Source of the DNA: Natrinema sp046097095
GTDB taxonomy: Archaea > Halobacteriota > Halobacteria > Halobacteriales > Natrialbaceae
DNA length: 64,000 nucleotides
Assembly (NCBI RefSeq): GCF_046097095.1
Contig: NZ_CP175698.1
Coordinates: forward strand, 2,294,001 to 2,358,000
Direction of reading: 5' to 3'
Position 1 is the stretch's first letter. Each line of letters starts with the position of its first letter. The notes beneath the pieces were generated by a model. That model was not told where the DNA came from and made no database searches. It saw only the letters and a program-made list of their open reading frames with translations. The position numbers and the translations under genes are program-made. Shown piece by piece: positions 26,950 through 35,470 of the stretch.

Positions 26950-27240
26950 TCGACATCGTCTAAGTAGCACTTCCACCGGCGTCTGTCCGTCGTGCGATTT
27001 CGCTACTCGATGCGTGTTCTGGTCGATCTGCTCGATGAACTGCCAGAATCAGCAGTCCGTTCGCAGGGGCGTCGGCTCCGTCGTTCGAACGGTGTCCTCC
27101 GTCCAGTGTGGCGGGTCGGAGTGCGAAGGTACTCGCGATCCCCGTGCCGTCGACGTGACCCTTGAGATCGCATTTTGCTTGAGGTCGCAGTTCGCACAGC
27201 AGTGCTCGCGTGAGGACGATCCCGAAGGCGGGACGGTTTA

Positions 27241-27660
27241 CTAATCTCGATATCGACGATGGTCGGCGTCGGGCGCACGAGCGGACGTGGAGTTCGACCG
27301 GCTCTGGCCGGGTCGGTCGTCGGGGCCGAGGACGCGCTCGAGTTCCCGTTCGAACTCTGCATCGTCGAGTTCGCCGTCGACATATTGCGACCGGAGTCGT
27401 GCTTCGGGATCGTCGCGGGGCTCCGATCGGGGTGTTGCGTTCGTCTCGCTCCCGGCGCTCGAATCGCGGCGAAGCAGCGAGCCCAGGCCGACGAGTGCCA
27501 GCGCGAACGCGCCGAGAACGGTGAGCGTCACGACTATCGAGAGGGCAGCCGCGACCACGGACAGCGCGATGCCGACGATCGTCGCGATGACGCTCAGCGC
27601 GATAAGCACTAGGAGGAGTGCACCGACCGCTTGTAGCAGGACGGAGCTAAGTCGTCCCAT
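27241..27660 (-). CDS. SHOCT-domain membrane protein
   Basis: This 139-residue protein starts at MGRLSSVLLQ. Two hydrophobic helices (about residues 8-32 and 36-64) are followed by a polar linker and a short SHOCT-type motif, DDPEARLRSQYVDGELDDAE plus FERELERVLG, near 90-118, then a basic/serine-rich tail. SHOCT modules are small C-terminal oligomerisation or sorting motifs of unknown detailed function. It is a single gene with nothing informative nearby. Confidence 0.75.
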   Translation of the reverse strand: MGRLSSVLLQAVGALLLVLIALSVIATIVGIALSVVAAALSIVVTLTVLGAFALALVGLGSLLRRDSSAGSETNATPRSEPRDDPEARLRSQYVDGELDDAEFERELERVLGPDDRPGQSRSNSTSARAPDADHRRYRD

Positions 27661-27764
27661 ACGCACCGTTCGAGAGACGGGCACAAAAGCGTAGCGCGGG
27701 TCGCGAACGAGCGCTCGGCCTTCCGGTTATCCGGTTTCCGGTGGCCGTTCGCAGGGGACCTCGC

Positions 27765-28109
27765 TTACGTGCTGTTCGAACTGTGGTCTTCGGTCCCGGT
27801 CGTTCGGGCGGCCGTCCGCTCGGTCAGCCCGATGAGGTAGACGTCGAGTAGACAGACGAGCAGAATCGCGAGCGGGACGGCCACGTCGGTGTAGCTCACC
27901 GACTCGATCTGGAGGGCCGTCACGACGAACGGCTCGCCCGGCGCGAGCGCGCCCGACAGCGATCGCGCGCTCAGGAAGGCGAGTGCGAGGCCGTAACAGC
28001 CAAACCAGATTCCGCCGCGTTTCCACCGTCCGAGGTAACAGTGGCCGAGGCCGGCGACGAGCACCGACAGCAGGTAGGCCGGCCAGACTGGTCGCGACAG
28101 ACGACTCAT
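27765..28109 (-). CDS. Haloarchaeal membrane protein, TM2-like
   Basis: This 114-residue protein starts at MSRLSRPVWPAY (MTKGTPMSR six codons earlier is an alternative). AYLLSVLVAGLGHCYLGRWK and RGGIWFGCYGLALAFLSA give a GLGHxYLGxxxRG turn between helices, as in TM2-domain and similar small haloarchaeal proteins. A third helix is near 75-95. The much longer frame reaching 28832 overlaps the gene at 28163 and is not credible upstream of this point. The function is unknown. Confidence 0.6.
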   Translation of the reverse strand: MSRLSRPVWPAYLLSVLVAGLGHCYLGRWKRGGIWFGCYGLALAFLSARSLSGALAPGEPFVVTALQIESVSYTDVAVPLAILLVCLLDVYLIGLTERTAARTTGTEDHSSNST

Positions 28110-28162
28110 CGGCGTCCCCTTCGTCATGGCCCCTCTTCGGTGTTGTCCTCTTTCGCCATCGG

Positions 28163-28573
28163 TCATTTCCGATACGCTCGGATTCCGAACCGCCCGTAAC
28201 CGCCGTATGCGATCTCGAGCGATCCGATCCACCAGTTCCACCGCTCCGGCGGGGTCCCGTCGGGGGCGTCCGATAGCTCGTCGATGACGAGGTCGTTCGT
28301 CAGCGTCACCCCCGCGTCGTCCTCGTACCGGCCGGAATCCGCGAGGTCGACGGCCTGGCGCACGACGACGCGGGACTGGCCCGTCGTCCCACCGAACTCG
28401 TCGCGCAGGCGTATCTCGAGCCGCCCGGGATCGATGAACACGCGTGAGCGTACGCGGTCGATGTACTTGACTGTTCGAGCGACCGGAACTCGAACCGGCA
28501 CAGATTCTATTGGCCGGGCGGACGGCTCGAGCACCGAGAGAGCCGTCCAACTCGGGGAAGGGCAGGCTGTCAC
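28163..28573 (-). CDS. Conserved haloarchaeal protein of unknown function (DUF7968-like?)
   Basis: This 136-codon frame starts at GTG 28573, though the true start may be further in. The C-terminal two thirds look like a folded protein: TVKYIDRVRSRVFIDPGRL, SRVVVRQAVDLADSGRY and a distinctive ERWNWWIGSLEIAYGGYGRF ending. That tryptophan-rich ending resembles a haloarchaeal DUF family that I recall only loosely. There is no signal peptide or helix. It lies 54 bp upstream of the TM2-like gene on the same strand, so the two may be co-transcribed. Confidence 0.55.
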   Translation of the reverse strand: MTACPSPSWTALSVLEPSARPIESVPVRVPVARTVKYIDRVRSRVFIDPGRLEIRLRDEFGGTTGQSRVVVRQAVDLADSGRYEDDAGVTLTNDLVIDELSDAPDGTPPERWNWWIGSLEIAYGGYGRFGIRAYRK

Positions 28574-28677
28574 CCAGTGGCCGGTATTCGCCGCGAGCGA
28601 AACCGAAGGCTGAGCGAGCGGGCCGACGACCGATGTGGAGGACCCTTTGGGGCCGAAACGGAGGGAGGAGTGCTTTT

Positions 28678-28761
28678 GATCGACCTTTTGCCGAGTGACG
28701 GCGCGTTATGCGACGGTAACACCGTCGCGAACGCGCCAGAGCGCAGAGCAAAAGGTCGATC
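28678..28761. repeat. Nested 84-bp palindromic structure upstream of rps6e
   Basis: Three perfect inverted repeats are nested: GATCGACCTTTTGC (28678-28691) with its complement at 28748-28761, GGCGCGTT (28700-28707) with AACGCGCC (28730-28737), and GCGACGGT-AAC-ACCGTCGC (28710-28728). Together these make 30 base pairs. It lies 36 bp before the rps6e ATG and beside the divergent 28573 gene. It may be a bidirectional terminator/insulator, a leader RNA or a miniature palindromic element. Confidence 0.75.
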
Positions 28762-28797
28762 GATGTTCTTTTGAGCGACGGCCGTCTTCCGTCGGGT

Positions 28798-29196
28798 ATG
28801 GCAAGTTTCACTGTCGTCGTCGGCGACCCCAACTCCGGGTCGTCCTACCAGCTCGAGGCGGAGGAGCAGGACGCAAACCGGTTTATCGGCAAGTCGATCG
28901 GCGAGGAAGTCGACGGCGGTGCAGTCGGACTCGACGGCTACACGCTCGAGATTACCGGCGGCTCTGACGACGCCGGGCGACCGCTCAACGGCGAGGTCGC
29001 CGGCTCGAACCTGAAAGAGGTCCTGATGAAGGAACGCCAGACCGGCTATGACCCCTCGCGTGACGGCGAGCGCCGCCGGATCACGGTGCGAGGCCGCGAG
29101 GTCTCCGACGCTGTCGCACAGATTAACGCCTCGATCGTCGGTCGCGGCAGCACTGACGTTGACGAGTTGCTCGGCGAAGGCGGCGACGAAGAGTAA
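28798..29196 (+). CDS. rps6e: 30S ribosomal protein S6e
   Basis: This 132-residue archaeal S6e lacks the long C-terminal extension of eukaryotic S6. The N-terminal MASFTVVVGDPNSGSSYQLE is characteristic, followed by FIGKSIGEEVDGGAVGLDGY and RRRITVRGREVSDAVAQINA. The ATG at 28798 is chosen over one nine codons upstream because MASF is the conserved start. It sits just downstream of a strong nested palindrome and is followed 29 bp later by a small conserved gene, probably in one transcript. Confidence 0.95.
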   Translation: MASFTVVVGDPNSGSSYQLEAEEQDANRFIGKSIGEEVDGGAVGLDGYTLEITGGSDDAGRPLNGEVAGSNLKEVLMKERQTGYDPSRDGERRRITVRGREVSDAVAQINASIVGRGSTDVDELLGEGGDEE

Positions 29197-29225
29197 TTCC
29201 GTCGACTCCGTTCATTCGTTTTCCT

Positions 29226-29660
29226 ATGGCTGACAGAATTGCGAGCGACCATCCCTCGGTGCAGACGGTCCGGTCGACATGTACGGAAACGGCGACCGGC
29301 GTCAAACTCGAGGTACCGGCCGAGGATCGTGACGCGTTCACGACCGACGAGGTCGTCCGGGTCGTCGTCGAGGGCGAGGAACTGTTCGCGCGGGTCGAGC
29401 GGGCGCTGACGGGCGACGAGCTCGCGGTGCCGGGCGTCTACGAGACGCCGGACCAGGCCCGAGATCCCAGCGGCGCGACCGATCGGCTCAGCGAGTGGAT
29501 CGACGAGATCGGCGTTCCCGCAGGCGGATCGGTCCTGATCGACGTCGTCGAGCCGGAGTTCCTCTACGGGCTTCGTGCGCCCGGCGAGACGGCCTTTTAC
29601 GACGCCCGCGAACCGCCAAGCGACAGCTTGAGCGAGATCGCGAAGGACCTCGAGGATTGA
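29226..29660 (+). CDS. Conserved haloarchaeal protein next to rps6e (DUF7112-like)
   Basis: This 144-residue cytosolic protein of unknown function has a first half with the beta-rich segment CTETATGVKLEVPAEDRDAF and EVVRVVVEGEELFARVERAL, and a second half with VPAGGSVLIDVVEPEFLYGL. I recall a haloarchaeal DUF in this position after rps6e, but the family name is not certain. It is encoded 29 bp downstream of rps6e in the same direction. No catalytic motif is visible. Confidence 0.65.
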   Translation: MADRIASDHPSVQTVRSTCTETATGVKLEVPAEDRDAFTTDEVVRVVVEGEELFARVERALTGDELAVPGVYETPDQARDPSGATDRLSEWIDEIGVPAGGSVLIDVVEPEFLYGLRAPGETAFYDAREPPSDSLSEIAKDLED

Positions 29661-29809
29661 GTTCGATCCCGGCCGTTCGATCAGCGACCGAATAGTCGCT
29701 GCCGTTGCAGTCTCACGGCGTTCGGTCGGGGCATCGATCTCCGTGACTGCCGACCGCACGGCTGCGCTCTCGAGTCGCGGGTCGAAAACGGAACGAACTG
29801 AAAACGGCC

Positions 29810-30310
29810 TTAGAGCCGCGGAAGGAAGGCGTAGAGCAACAGACCGAAGGCGAGGTGTTGTACCATCGTCCGCTCGACGGTCGCACGGACGTACTCTTCG
29901 TCGGCGATCGAGTACTCTTTAGTACGGACCTTGGCGTGCATCGAGAGCACGTCCTCCTCCTCTAAGTCGTGCAGGCTCGGATAAACGGTACCCGGGCTGA
30001 GCTGCGCTCCAAAGAGGTGGGTCAGGTCCGAGAGGAGTTCCTTTCCGTGGGTCTCCTCGTGAAGCGCGATGAGCATCAGGAGGATCTCGTCTAAGTTCTC
30101 CTTAATGATGGCCTCGTCGAACTGGACCTCGTCGGTCGGGAGCGCGCCGTTTACCTGCTCCATCAGTTCGTCGAGTTCGCGCTCGACGTCTCTGGTCGTC
30201 TCCTCGGTCGTTCCGAGCGAGATATCGTACGATTCCGACTGCTCGTCCGCAGTCGCCGCCCTCGACAGTTCATCGAGCACGGATTCGGTATCGGGTGTGT
30301 CCTCACGCAT
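29810..30310 (-). CDS. PadR family transcription regulator
   Basis: This 166-residue winged-helix protein carries the PadR domain at about residues 65-135: DEILLMLIALHEETHGKELL, then LSPGTVYPSLHDLEEEDVLS and VRTKEYSIADEE. An acidic, coiled N-terminal extension of about 60 residues precedes it and a hydrophobic C-terminal helix (MVQHLAFGLLLYAFLPRL) follows. It lies next to arlD on the same strand. A 7-bp inverted repeat (CGATCAC/GTGATCG, 30314-30344) lies immediately upstream of its start and could be an autoregulatory site. Control of the archaellum genes is possible but unproven. Confidence 0.85.
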   Translation of the reverse strand: MREDTPDTESVLDELSRAATADEQSESYDISLGTTEETTRDVERELDELMEQVNGALPTDEVQFDEAIIKENLDEILLMLIALHEETHGKELLSDLTHLFGAQLSPGTVYPSLHDLEEEDVLSMHAKVRTKEYSIADEEYVRATVERTMVQHLAFGLLLYAFLPRL

Positions 30311-30644
30311 TGACGATCACCTAGGGGGGTTCGTGACGTGATCGGTTCGCGACCGGTGGCCACGCACTGCCGCCGGTCGATCGAAGCCGATCCGCCACGA
30401 CTACTCAGTGTCTGACACCGTCACATATTAAGAGACAGGGATATGAACAGTACATAAGTAGCGTAAATCAACAATCGAGGAATAACATAATAACTATCTA
30501 TTCTTCAGTCGTACAGTATTATCCCATATATCGGATGGTTATGGGAGGAATGAATGCTATATATACAGATACTGGCTGAATGTTTCTTTCTTAGAGGGAC
30601 ACTAAATCACTGATATGAGTTGTGGACTTCTTACAGATATATTA
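30311..30644. other. AT-rich intergenic region between padR-like gene and arlD
   Basis: These 334 bases are much more AT-rich than their surroundings, especially 30420-30640, and contain several TATATA and CATATTAAG words. A CGATCAC...GTGATCG inverted repeat lies at 30314-30344. No open reading frame of meaningful length is present. It probably serves as the promoter/operator of the padR-like gene and the 3' end of the arl transcript. Confidence 0.5.
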
Positions 30645-31106
30645 TCAATACGTCGATGCCCCATCTCGAATGACACTTACCATCTCGCTCGGCTCATCGG
30701 CCTCGTCTTCGTCATCGTCGATCCGTCGTTCGACTCGTCGTTCGGCCATCCGAGCGATCATGACGTGTTCCTCGAGGTCATCACCGCGAATCTTCGCGAT
30801 GTACTCGAGGCTCTGGGCGTGTGCGCCAAAGAGGGTCCCGCTGAGCGACTCAAGCGGATACTCGAGGGTGGTTGGTTCGTCGTAGCGCTTGTTGTGGATC
30901 TCGCCCATCGAGAGGCCGCGCAAGTACGAGGTCATCTGCTCGCGGACGAGCGGGCTGATCCAGCCCAGGTCCTCGTAGTAACGCAGGCAGTTCAGCGCGC
31001 CGGTCGTGCCGAAAGTCTCGCCGAGAAAGCGCGCCCACTGGATGGTGGCGTCGGTTCGCCCGGCTGATCGTTCGAGCGTCTCGAGGTATGGTTGTTCGTC
31101 TGACAT
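30645..31106 (-). CDS. arlD: Archaellum accessory protein ArlD (FlaD/FlaE domain)
   Basis: This 153-residue cytosolic component of the archaellum motor links the motor to the switch and chemotaxis system in haloarchaea. The core FlaD/E domain spans about residues 15-110: IQWARFLGETFGTTGALNCL, RYYEDLGWISPLVREQM and SLEYIAKIRGDDLEEHVMIA. The tail is acidic. It resembles the C-terminal domain of the ArlCE protein upstream (WLTELVRTAGPAATLRAISY followed by YDEIGWIDDEV). It follows arlJ after a 217-bp gap that contains structured element B. Confidence 0.88.
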   Translation of the reverse strand: MSDEQPYLETLERSAGRTDATIQWARFLGETFGTTGALNCLRYYEDLGWISPLVREQMTSYLRGLSMGEIHNKRYDEPTTLEYPLESLSGTLFGAHAQSLEYIAKIRGDDLEEHVMIARMAERRVERRIDDDEDEADEPSEMVSVIRDGASTY

Positions 31107-31246
31107 AGGTGGCCGGCGTCACCGGTCTATTGATGGTTCACCCGCCGAGCACTCAAGTAGATTCACGTCATTACGAGCGCTGAGTTGCGATCGGCAACGG
31201 AACGGCCGGTCGGTGCGACGGAGCCGCGCCCGACGTCACCTCATCC

Positions 31247-31326
31247 GGTCTGCTGTAATTGGATACCGGTGTTCCCCGGAAACGGGCCCCGGAGACGCCG
31301 GAACTGACGTCCAGCGGACCGTATCA
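31247..31326 (+). repeat. Structured 80-bp element, copy B
   Basis: This is the second copy of the element at 24871-24950. On the plus strand the outer helix GGTCTGCTG/CAGCGGACC pairs fully (one wobble). An alternative TTGGA/TCCAG helix, a middle helix CCGGTGT/ACGCCGG and a CCCG-GAAA-CGGG hairpin with a GNRA loop are visible. Its right edge overlaps the arlJ stop codon (TGA at 31324-31326, minus strand). It could act as a processing or termination structure between arlJ and arlD, or be an independent plus-strand RNA. Confidence 0.6.
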
Positions 31327-33057
31327 GACGCTGATGACCGCGTTGACCACGAACTGCGTGGCGACGGCGATCACGGCCCCGAGCCAGGTCATGAAGACGA
31401 AGTGGACGAGCCCGCTGATGAGGTGGCCGCGGTCGGTGATCCGGATCATGACCGCCGACAGGGCGGCGTTGATCAGGATCGTCAGTAACAACAGGTACTT
31501 GATGGTCCGGATATCGTACTGCTTCGTGCTGAGCAGATCACCGGCCATGCGGCTCTGCTCCTGAAGATTCATCTCGCTGGTGATTCCCATCATGATCTCG
31601 ACGACCTCGAGGCCGACGAAAAACGAGAAGACGGCCGCGGCGGTGATGCCGTAGAGGACGCCGATCAGCGTCATCGTCGCCTGTTGGCGCTTCTCGCGGA
31701 CTTTGAGCACCTCGTTTTGATTCTCGCTGATGACCTGGCCGAGCACCTGCGGATCGCCGCCCATCTGGCGACCGACGACGTACATGTCGCCGAACTTCTG
31801 GATGAGGTACGACCCCGTCTCGGCGGCGAACAGCCGCCACGAGCGGACGTCGTCGATCCGCATATTGAGCCGCTTATACAGCGCGTCGATGTTGTCGGTC
31901 AATGCACCGAAGTCTTTGCGTCGTAGACTCTCCAATACGCTCCCCGTCGAGGTCTGTTTGACGCTCTCGACGGTCCCGAGCGCGCGGATGAAACTCGGGA
32001 ACTCCCCGTCGCGGACCTTCACTTTCTGTTCTTCCTGGCGCATCCGCCACCCGGGTAAGAGCAGTGGCGTCACCGGAATCGCGGCCATGAGCGGCAGCGG
32101 AACGCGGCTCGCGATTCCCGGAACGATCCCGAGGACGGCCAGTACCATGACGACCGCGAGGAGGAGGCTGCAGCCGATGCCGATCGCGAGCGCTCGCGGG
32201 ATCCGCGTCAGCGGCCCGGTCCCTTCGGTCTCCTCGATGTACCAGACGGGATCGTACGGTGCGATGACGTGGATCGCGTAGACGAACCCCGCTTGTACGA
32301 TCGAGAACATGACGATGGTGCCGGCGATCAGCAGCGTCGGGCTGATCCCGACCAGAATCGGGAGGACGATCGCGAACACGAGGACGAACGCCACCGACAG
32401 CATCATCGACATGTACAGCTCCTTCATCACGTCGAGTTTCGCCAGATCCGACTCGTACCGAGTGACGAACTGCTGAATGATCGTCCCCTGTTCGTCCATC
32501 AGGAAATCACTGATCTGCTGGCCCCCGCCGACCGTGTACGCCAGTCGCTCGAGGAAATCGTTCAGTAGCGGACTTGTCGTCTGCTTGGCGCGTAGCCGGC
32601 AGGCGTCGTCGAGGCTCTGATTCCACGTGTCGACCAGCGCGACGAGGTGCCCCATCTCCTCGGCTAAGGCGTCGTACTCGTCTTCTTCCGCGAGCGTGCG
32701 AAAGATCTCGACGCGGTTGATGTTCGTCATCGAGAGGACGGTGATATGGGTCAGAAAGAGGTGAAAGCGCTGGCGGACCTGCTTGCGCTTGCGGTCCTGT
32801 GCCAGTTTGGGGTAGATGACCGCGACGACCATCGCCAGCGCGCCGAGCAACACGACCGGGAGCGCAAGCATCAACGAGAGCCCGAGAACGAGCACCGCCA
32901 CGCCCGTTCCCAGGAAGAAGACGAAGGAGGGGAAGATGATTAACAGAAGGTACCGCGACGCGGACATCTCCATGTTCGCGTACGCCCGATTGAGCGACTC
33001 GAGGATCGTTCGGGCGCTCATATCGGGCGCGGACTGTGACTCGGATTCCGTCGACAT
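31324..33057 (-). CDS. arlJ: Archaellum membrane platform protein ArlJ
   Basis: This 577-residue polytopic protein anchors the archaellum in the cytoplasmic membrane and couples to the ArlI ATPase. Two T2SS-F-type cytoplasmic domains alternate with membrane helices. The first follows the helix pair LLLIIFPSFVFFLGTGVAVL, and the second starts around PLLLPGWRMRQEEQKVKVRD. The C-terminus has helices ending in LGAVIAVATQFVVNAVISV. The ATG at 33057 is used, since the frame upstream overlaps arlI. It lies 4 bp after the arlI stop, so it is in the same operon. Confidence 0.93.
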   Translation of the reverse strand: MSTESESQSAPDMSARTILESLNRAYANMEMSASRYLLLIIFPSFVFFLGTGVAVLVLGLSLMLALPVVLLGALAMVVAVIYPKLAQDRKRKQVRQRFHLFLTHITVLSMTNINRVEIFRTLAEEDEYDALAEEMGHLVALVDTWNQSLDDACRLRAKQTTSPLLNDFLERLAYTVGGGQQISDFLMDEQGTIIQQFVTRYESDLAKLDVMKELYMSMMLSVAFVLVFAIVLPILVGISPTLLIAGTIVMFSIVQAGFVYAIHVIAPYDPVWYIEETEGTGPLTRIPRALAIGIGCSLLLAVVMVLAVLGIVPGIASRVPLPLMAAIPVTPLLLPGWRMRQEEQKVKVRDGEFPSFIRALGTVESVKQTSTGSVLESLRRKDFGALTDNIDALYKRLNMRIDDVRSWRLFAAETGSYLIQKFGDMYVVGRQMGGDPQVLGQVISENQNEVLKVREKRQQATMTLIGVLYGITAAAVFSFFVGLEVVEIMMGITSEMNLQEQSRMAGDLLSTKQYDIRTIKYLLLLTILINAALSAVMIRITDRGHLISGLVHFVFMTWLGAVIAVATQFVVNAVISV

Positions 33058-33061
33058 GATC

Positions 33062-34741
33062 CTAGGCGAACTGGTCGATGCCGCTGATCCTGATCGGGAG
33101 TCCCTCGAGGCCGTCGCGCTGGAAGTCGGCGATCGCCTTGTTGACCTCGTGGTAGCCCAGCACGTCGGCGTCGATAAGCTGGCGGATGATCTCCGCACGG
33201 CGGTCGAGTTCGTCGTAGATCAGCCGGGTGTCCTCGTAGCCAAGCAGCGTCGCGATCTGCTCCTCTAAGACGTAGGAGTTGTTCCGACCGGTAAAGGAGA
33301 CCTCGTCGTCGCGGGGGTCCCACTTGAACGCCTGCCGGGTGACGACGCCGCCCTCGTAGTCGGAGTAGCCCTCGATCTCCTGAACCGAGGTGACCCGACG
33401 GAGGACGTCGTCGCCCTGTTTGACGCGGTTCTGGAACAGTGCCACGTCGCAGTTGTCCATGAACGTCTCCGGAACGTTGATCGGCGCGCCGGTAAAGCGC
33501 TGGATCATCGAAACGATGTCGCTCGCGTGGAACGTCAGCATGACCGGGTGGCCGGTCTGTGCGGCCTGAAACGCCATCTGTCCCTCCGCCCCGCGGACCT
33601 CGCCCACGATGATGTAGTCGGGTCGCGAGCGCAACGCGGCCGCGACCAGATCGAACATGTCCACGTCGGCGGACTCGTCGCCCGATCCCTCGCGAGTGAG
33701 CAACTGCTGCCAGGTGTCGTGGGGTGGGATGACCTCCGCGGTGTCCTCCGCGGTGTAGATCTTCGCGTCCCGCGGGATAAACGACAGCGCCGCGTTCAGC
33801 GTCGTCGTCTTCCCCGACGCCGTCTCACCGACGACGAAGACGGTCTGCTCGTTCTCGAGACAGAGCCAGAGGTAGGCCGCGAGCTCTGGACTCAGCGTCC
33901 CCCACTTCGTAATCTGGAAGACCGACAGCGGGATCTCCTCGCCCTGTCGGATGGTCAGTGAGGGCCCCTGGACGGAGACGTCGTCGGAGTAGATGATGTT
34001 GATACGCGACCCGTCGGGCAGCGTCGCGTCGATCACCGGGTCGGAGTCACTGACCGGGTGGTTCATCCGCTCGCCCATGTTCCGCAGCCACTGTTCGAAC
34101 TCCTCGGGCGTACCGAAGTCGACCGTCGCCGAGATCATGCCGTACGTGCCGTGATCGAGGTAACACTGCTTCGGGCCGATCACGTGGATGTCCTCGTTGG
34201 CCGTGTCGACCATCACCGGCTCGAGCGGTCCGAGTCCGACGATGTCGCGCTGGAGCTGGTAGCGCAGCCGATCGAACTGGTCTTTCGAGAGGGAGACCTT
34301 GCTGCCACCGAGGGACTTGAGCCGGCCGATCGACTGGCCGGTGATCCCCGACGTAATCTCGACGACTTCGTCGAGCAACTCGTCTAAGTGCTCTTCGAAC
34401 TCCTCGTTGTCGTCCGGAGCCGGTCGCGTGACGCTTTTGTCTAAAATCCGCTGTCTGATCTGGTTGTACAGCGCCTTGTCCTCGTCCTCGAGGGTGGGCT
34501 CGACGCAGTAGTAGGTGGTGTCGATTCCTAGATCGCCGTGGACGTGACAGAAGATCGGCGCTTCGGCCTCGTAGATAACGTTCGGCCGGTCCGACTCCCA
34601 CTCACCCGACGGTTCGTCGATGAGTTTCGGGTATTCGCCGTACTCCTCGTAGAACCAGTCGAGGTGCTCCCGGAGGTGTGAGTATTCGGCGGCCAGTGCG
34701 TCCAGTTCGTTCTCGAGTCGTGCGGTACCGAAGTCTGCCAT
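33062..34741 (-). CDS. arlI: Archaellum assembly/rotation ATPase ArlI
   Basis: This 559-residue secretion-type ATPase of the VirB11/PilT family powers archaellin assembly and rotation. Walker A GETASGKTTTLNAALSF lies near residue 297, the Asp box in KIYTAEDTAEVIPP near 322, Walker B RPDYIIVGEVRGAEG near 363 and the His box TFHASDIVSMIQRF near 392. The N-terminal domain of about 200 residues is typical for ArlI. It begins immediately after arlH (34741/34742) and precedes arlJ. Confidence 0.95.
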   Translation of the reverse strand: MADFGTARLENELDALAAEYSHLREHLDWFYEEYGEYPKLIDEPSGEWESDRPNVIYEAEAPIFCHVHGDLGIDTTYYCVEPTLEDEDKALYNQIRQRILDKSVTRPAPDDNEEFEEHLDELLDEVVEITSGITGQSIGRLKSLGGSKVSLSKDQFDRLRYQLQRDIVGLGPLEPVMVDTANEDIHVIGPKQCYLDHGTYGMISATVDFGTPEEFEQWLRNMGERMNHPVSDSDPVIDATLPDGSRINIIYSDDVSVQGPSLTIRQGEEIPLSVFQITKWGTLSPELAAYLWLCLENEQTVFVVGETASGKTTTLNAALSFIPRDAKIYTAEDTAEVIPPHDTWQQLLTREGSGDESADVDMFDLVAAALRSRPDYIIVGEVRGAEGQMAFQAAQTGHPVMLTFHASDIVSMIQRFTGAPINVPETFMDNCDVALFQNRVKQGDDVLRRVTSVQEIEGYSDYEGGVVTRQAFKWDPRDDEVSFTGRNNSYVLEEQIATLLGYEDTRLIYDELDRRAEIIRQLIDADVLGYHEVNKAIADFQRDGLEGLPIRISGIDQFA

Positions 34742-35470
34742 TTATGCCACCGTCCTGCTGACGATCGAGACCCCACGGCCCTGCTGGACGCTGAAACCGA
34801 TGGAGTCGTCGACCGGGTTCTTCATGTTCTGGAACCGCCTGACCAGAACCTTTCGTCTGATCTCCTGGCCGACGGTGTTCGTCTCGATCTCGAAATAGAC
34901 GTCGGCGACGTTCCGCAGCGGGCGCAACGCGTCATCCCTGACACTCGTCGGATCGACGGTCAGAACGACGGCCTTGTCGCGCATGGTCATCTGTCGCAGG
35001 AACGTGACGAGCCGCTGGATGACATGGTCCTCGTCGCCGTCTTCGATGACCGCCTCGTAGTTCGGATCGTTGCGCAACAGCGCCGAGAGCGTGTCGACGA
35101 AGACGACGTCGGCCTTCCAGAGCGTCTCCGCGCTGGCGAGTCGCGCCAGCAGCTGGCGTTCGCGCCCCCCGTTGTGCGTGTCGACGTTCGCGTGGAGGAA
35201 CAACAGCCGTTCGCCTAGCAGGAGGTCGACCACGTCGTAGGACAGCGAGTTCATCTGCTGGACGAACTCCCACGACTCGAGTTCCGTCGAGACGTAGGTG
35301 ACGAAGGCGTCTTCGGTCGCCATCCCGTAGGAAAACCGCTGGGAGAGCGCGCTCTTGCCTGCACCGTCTTGTCCCTCGATGAGGACGATACTCCCTTCGG
35401 GGATTCCGCCCCCGATGGCGTTGTTCACGCGATCCCGCTCGCTCAGACCGATCGAGTAATAATCTGTCAT
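34742..35470 (-). CDS. arlH: Archaellum KaiC-like ATPase ArlH
   Basis: This 242-residue RecA/KaiC-type ATP-binding protein docks on ArlI as part of the motor. Walker A GQDGAGKSALSQ is near residue 33 and Walker B ADVVFVDTLSALL near 120. The block following GGGIPEGSIVLIEG is characteristic. The ATG at 35470 overlaps the arlG stop by 4 bp, so the two are translationally coupled. Confidence 0.94.
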   Translation of the reverse strand: MTDYYSIGLSERDRVNNAIGGGIPEGSIVLIEGQDGAGKSALSQRFSYGMATEDAFVTYVSTELESWEFVQQMNSLSYDVVDLLLGERLLFLHANVDTHNGGRERQLLARLASAETLWKADVVFVDTLSALLRNDPNYEAVIEDGDEDHVIQRLVTFLRQMTMRDKAVVLTVDPTSVRDDALRPLRNVADVYFEIETNTVGQEIRRKVLVRRFQNMKNPVDDSIGFSVQQGRGVSIVSRTVA

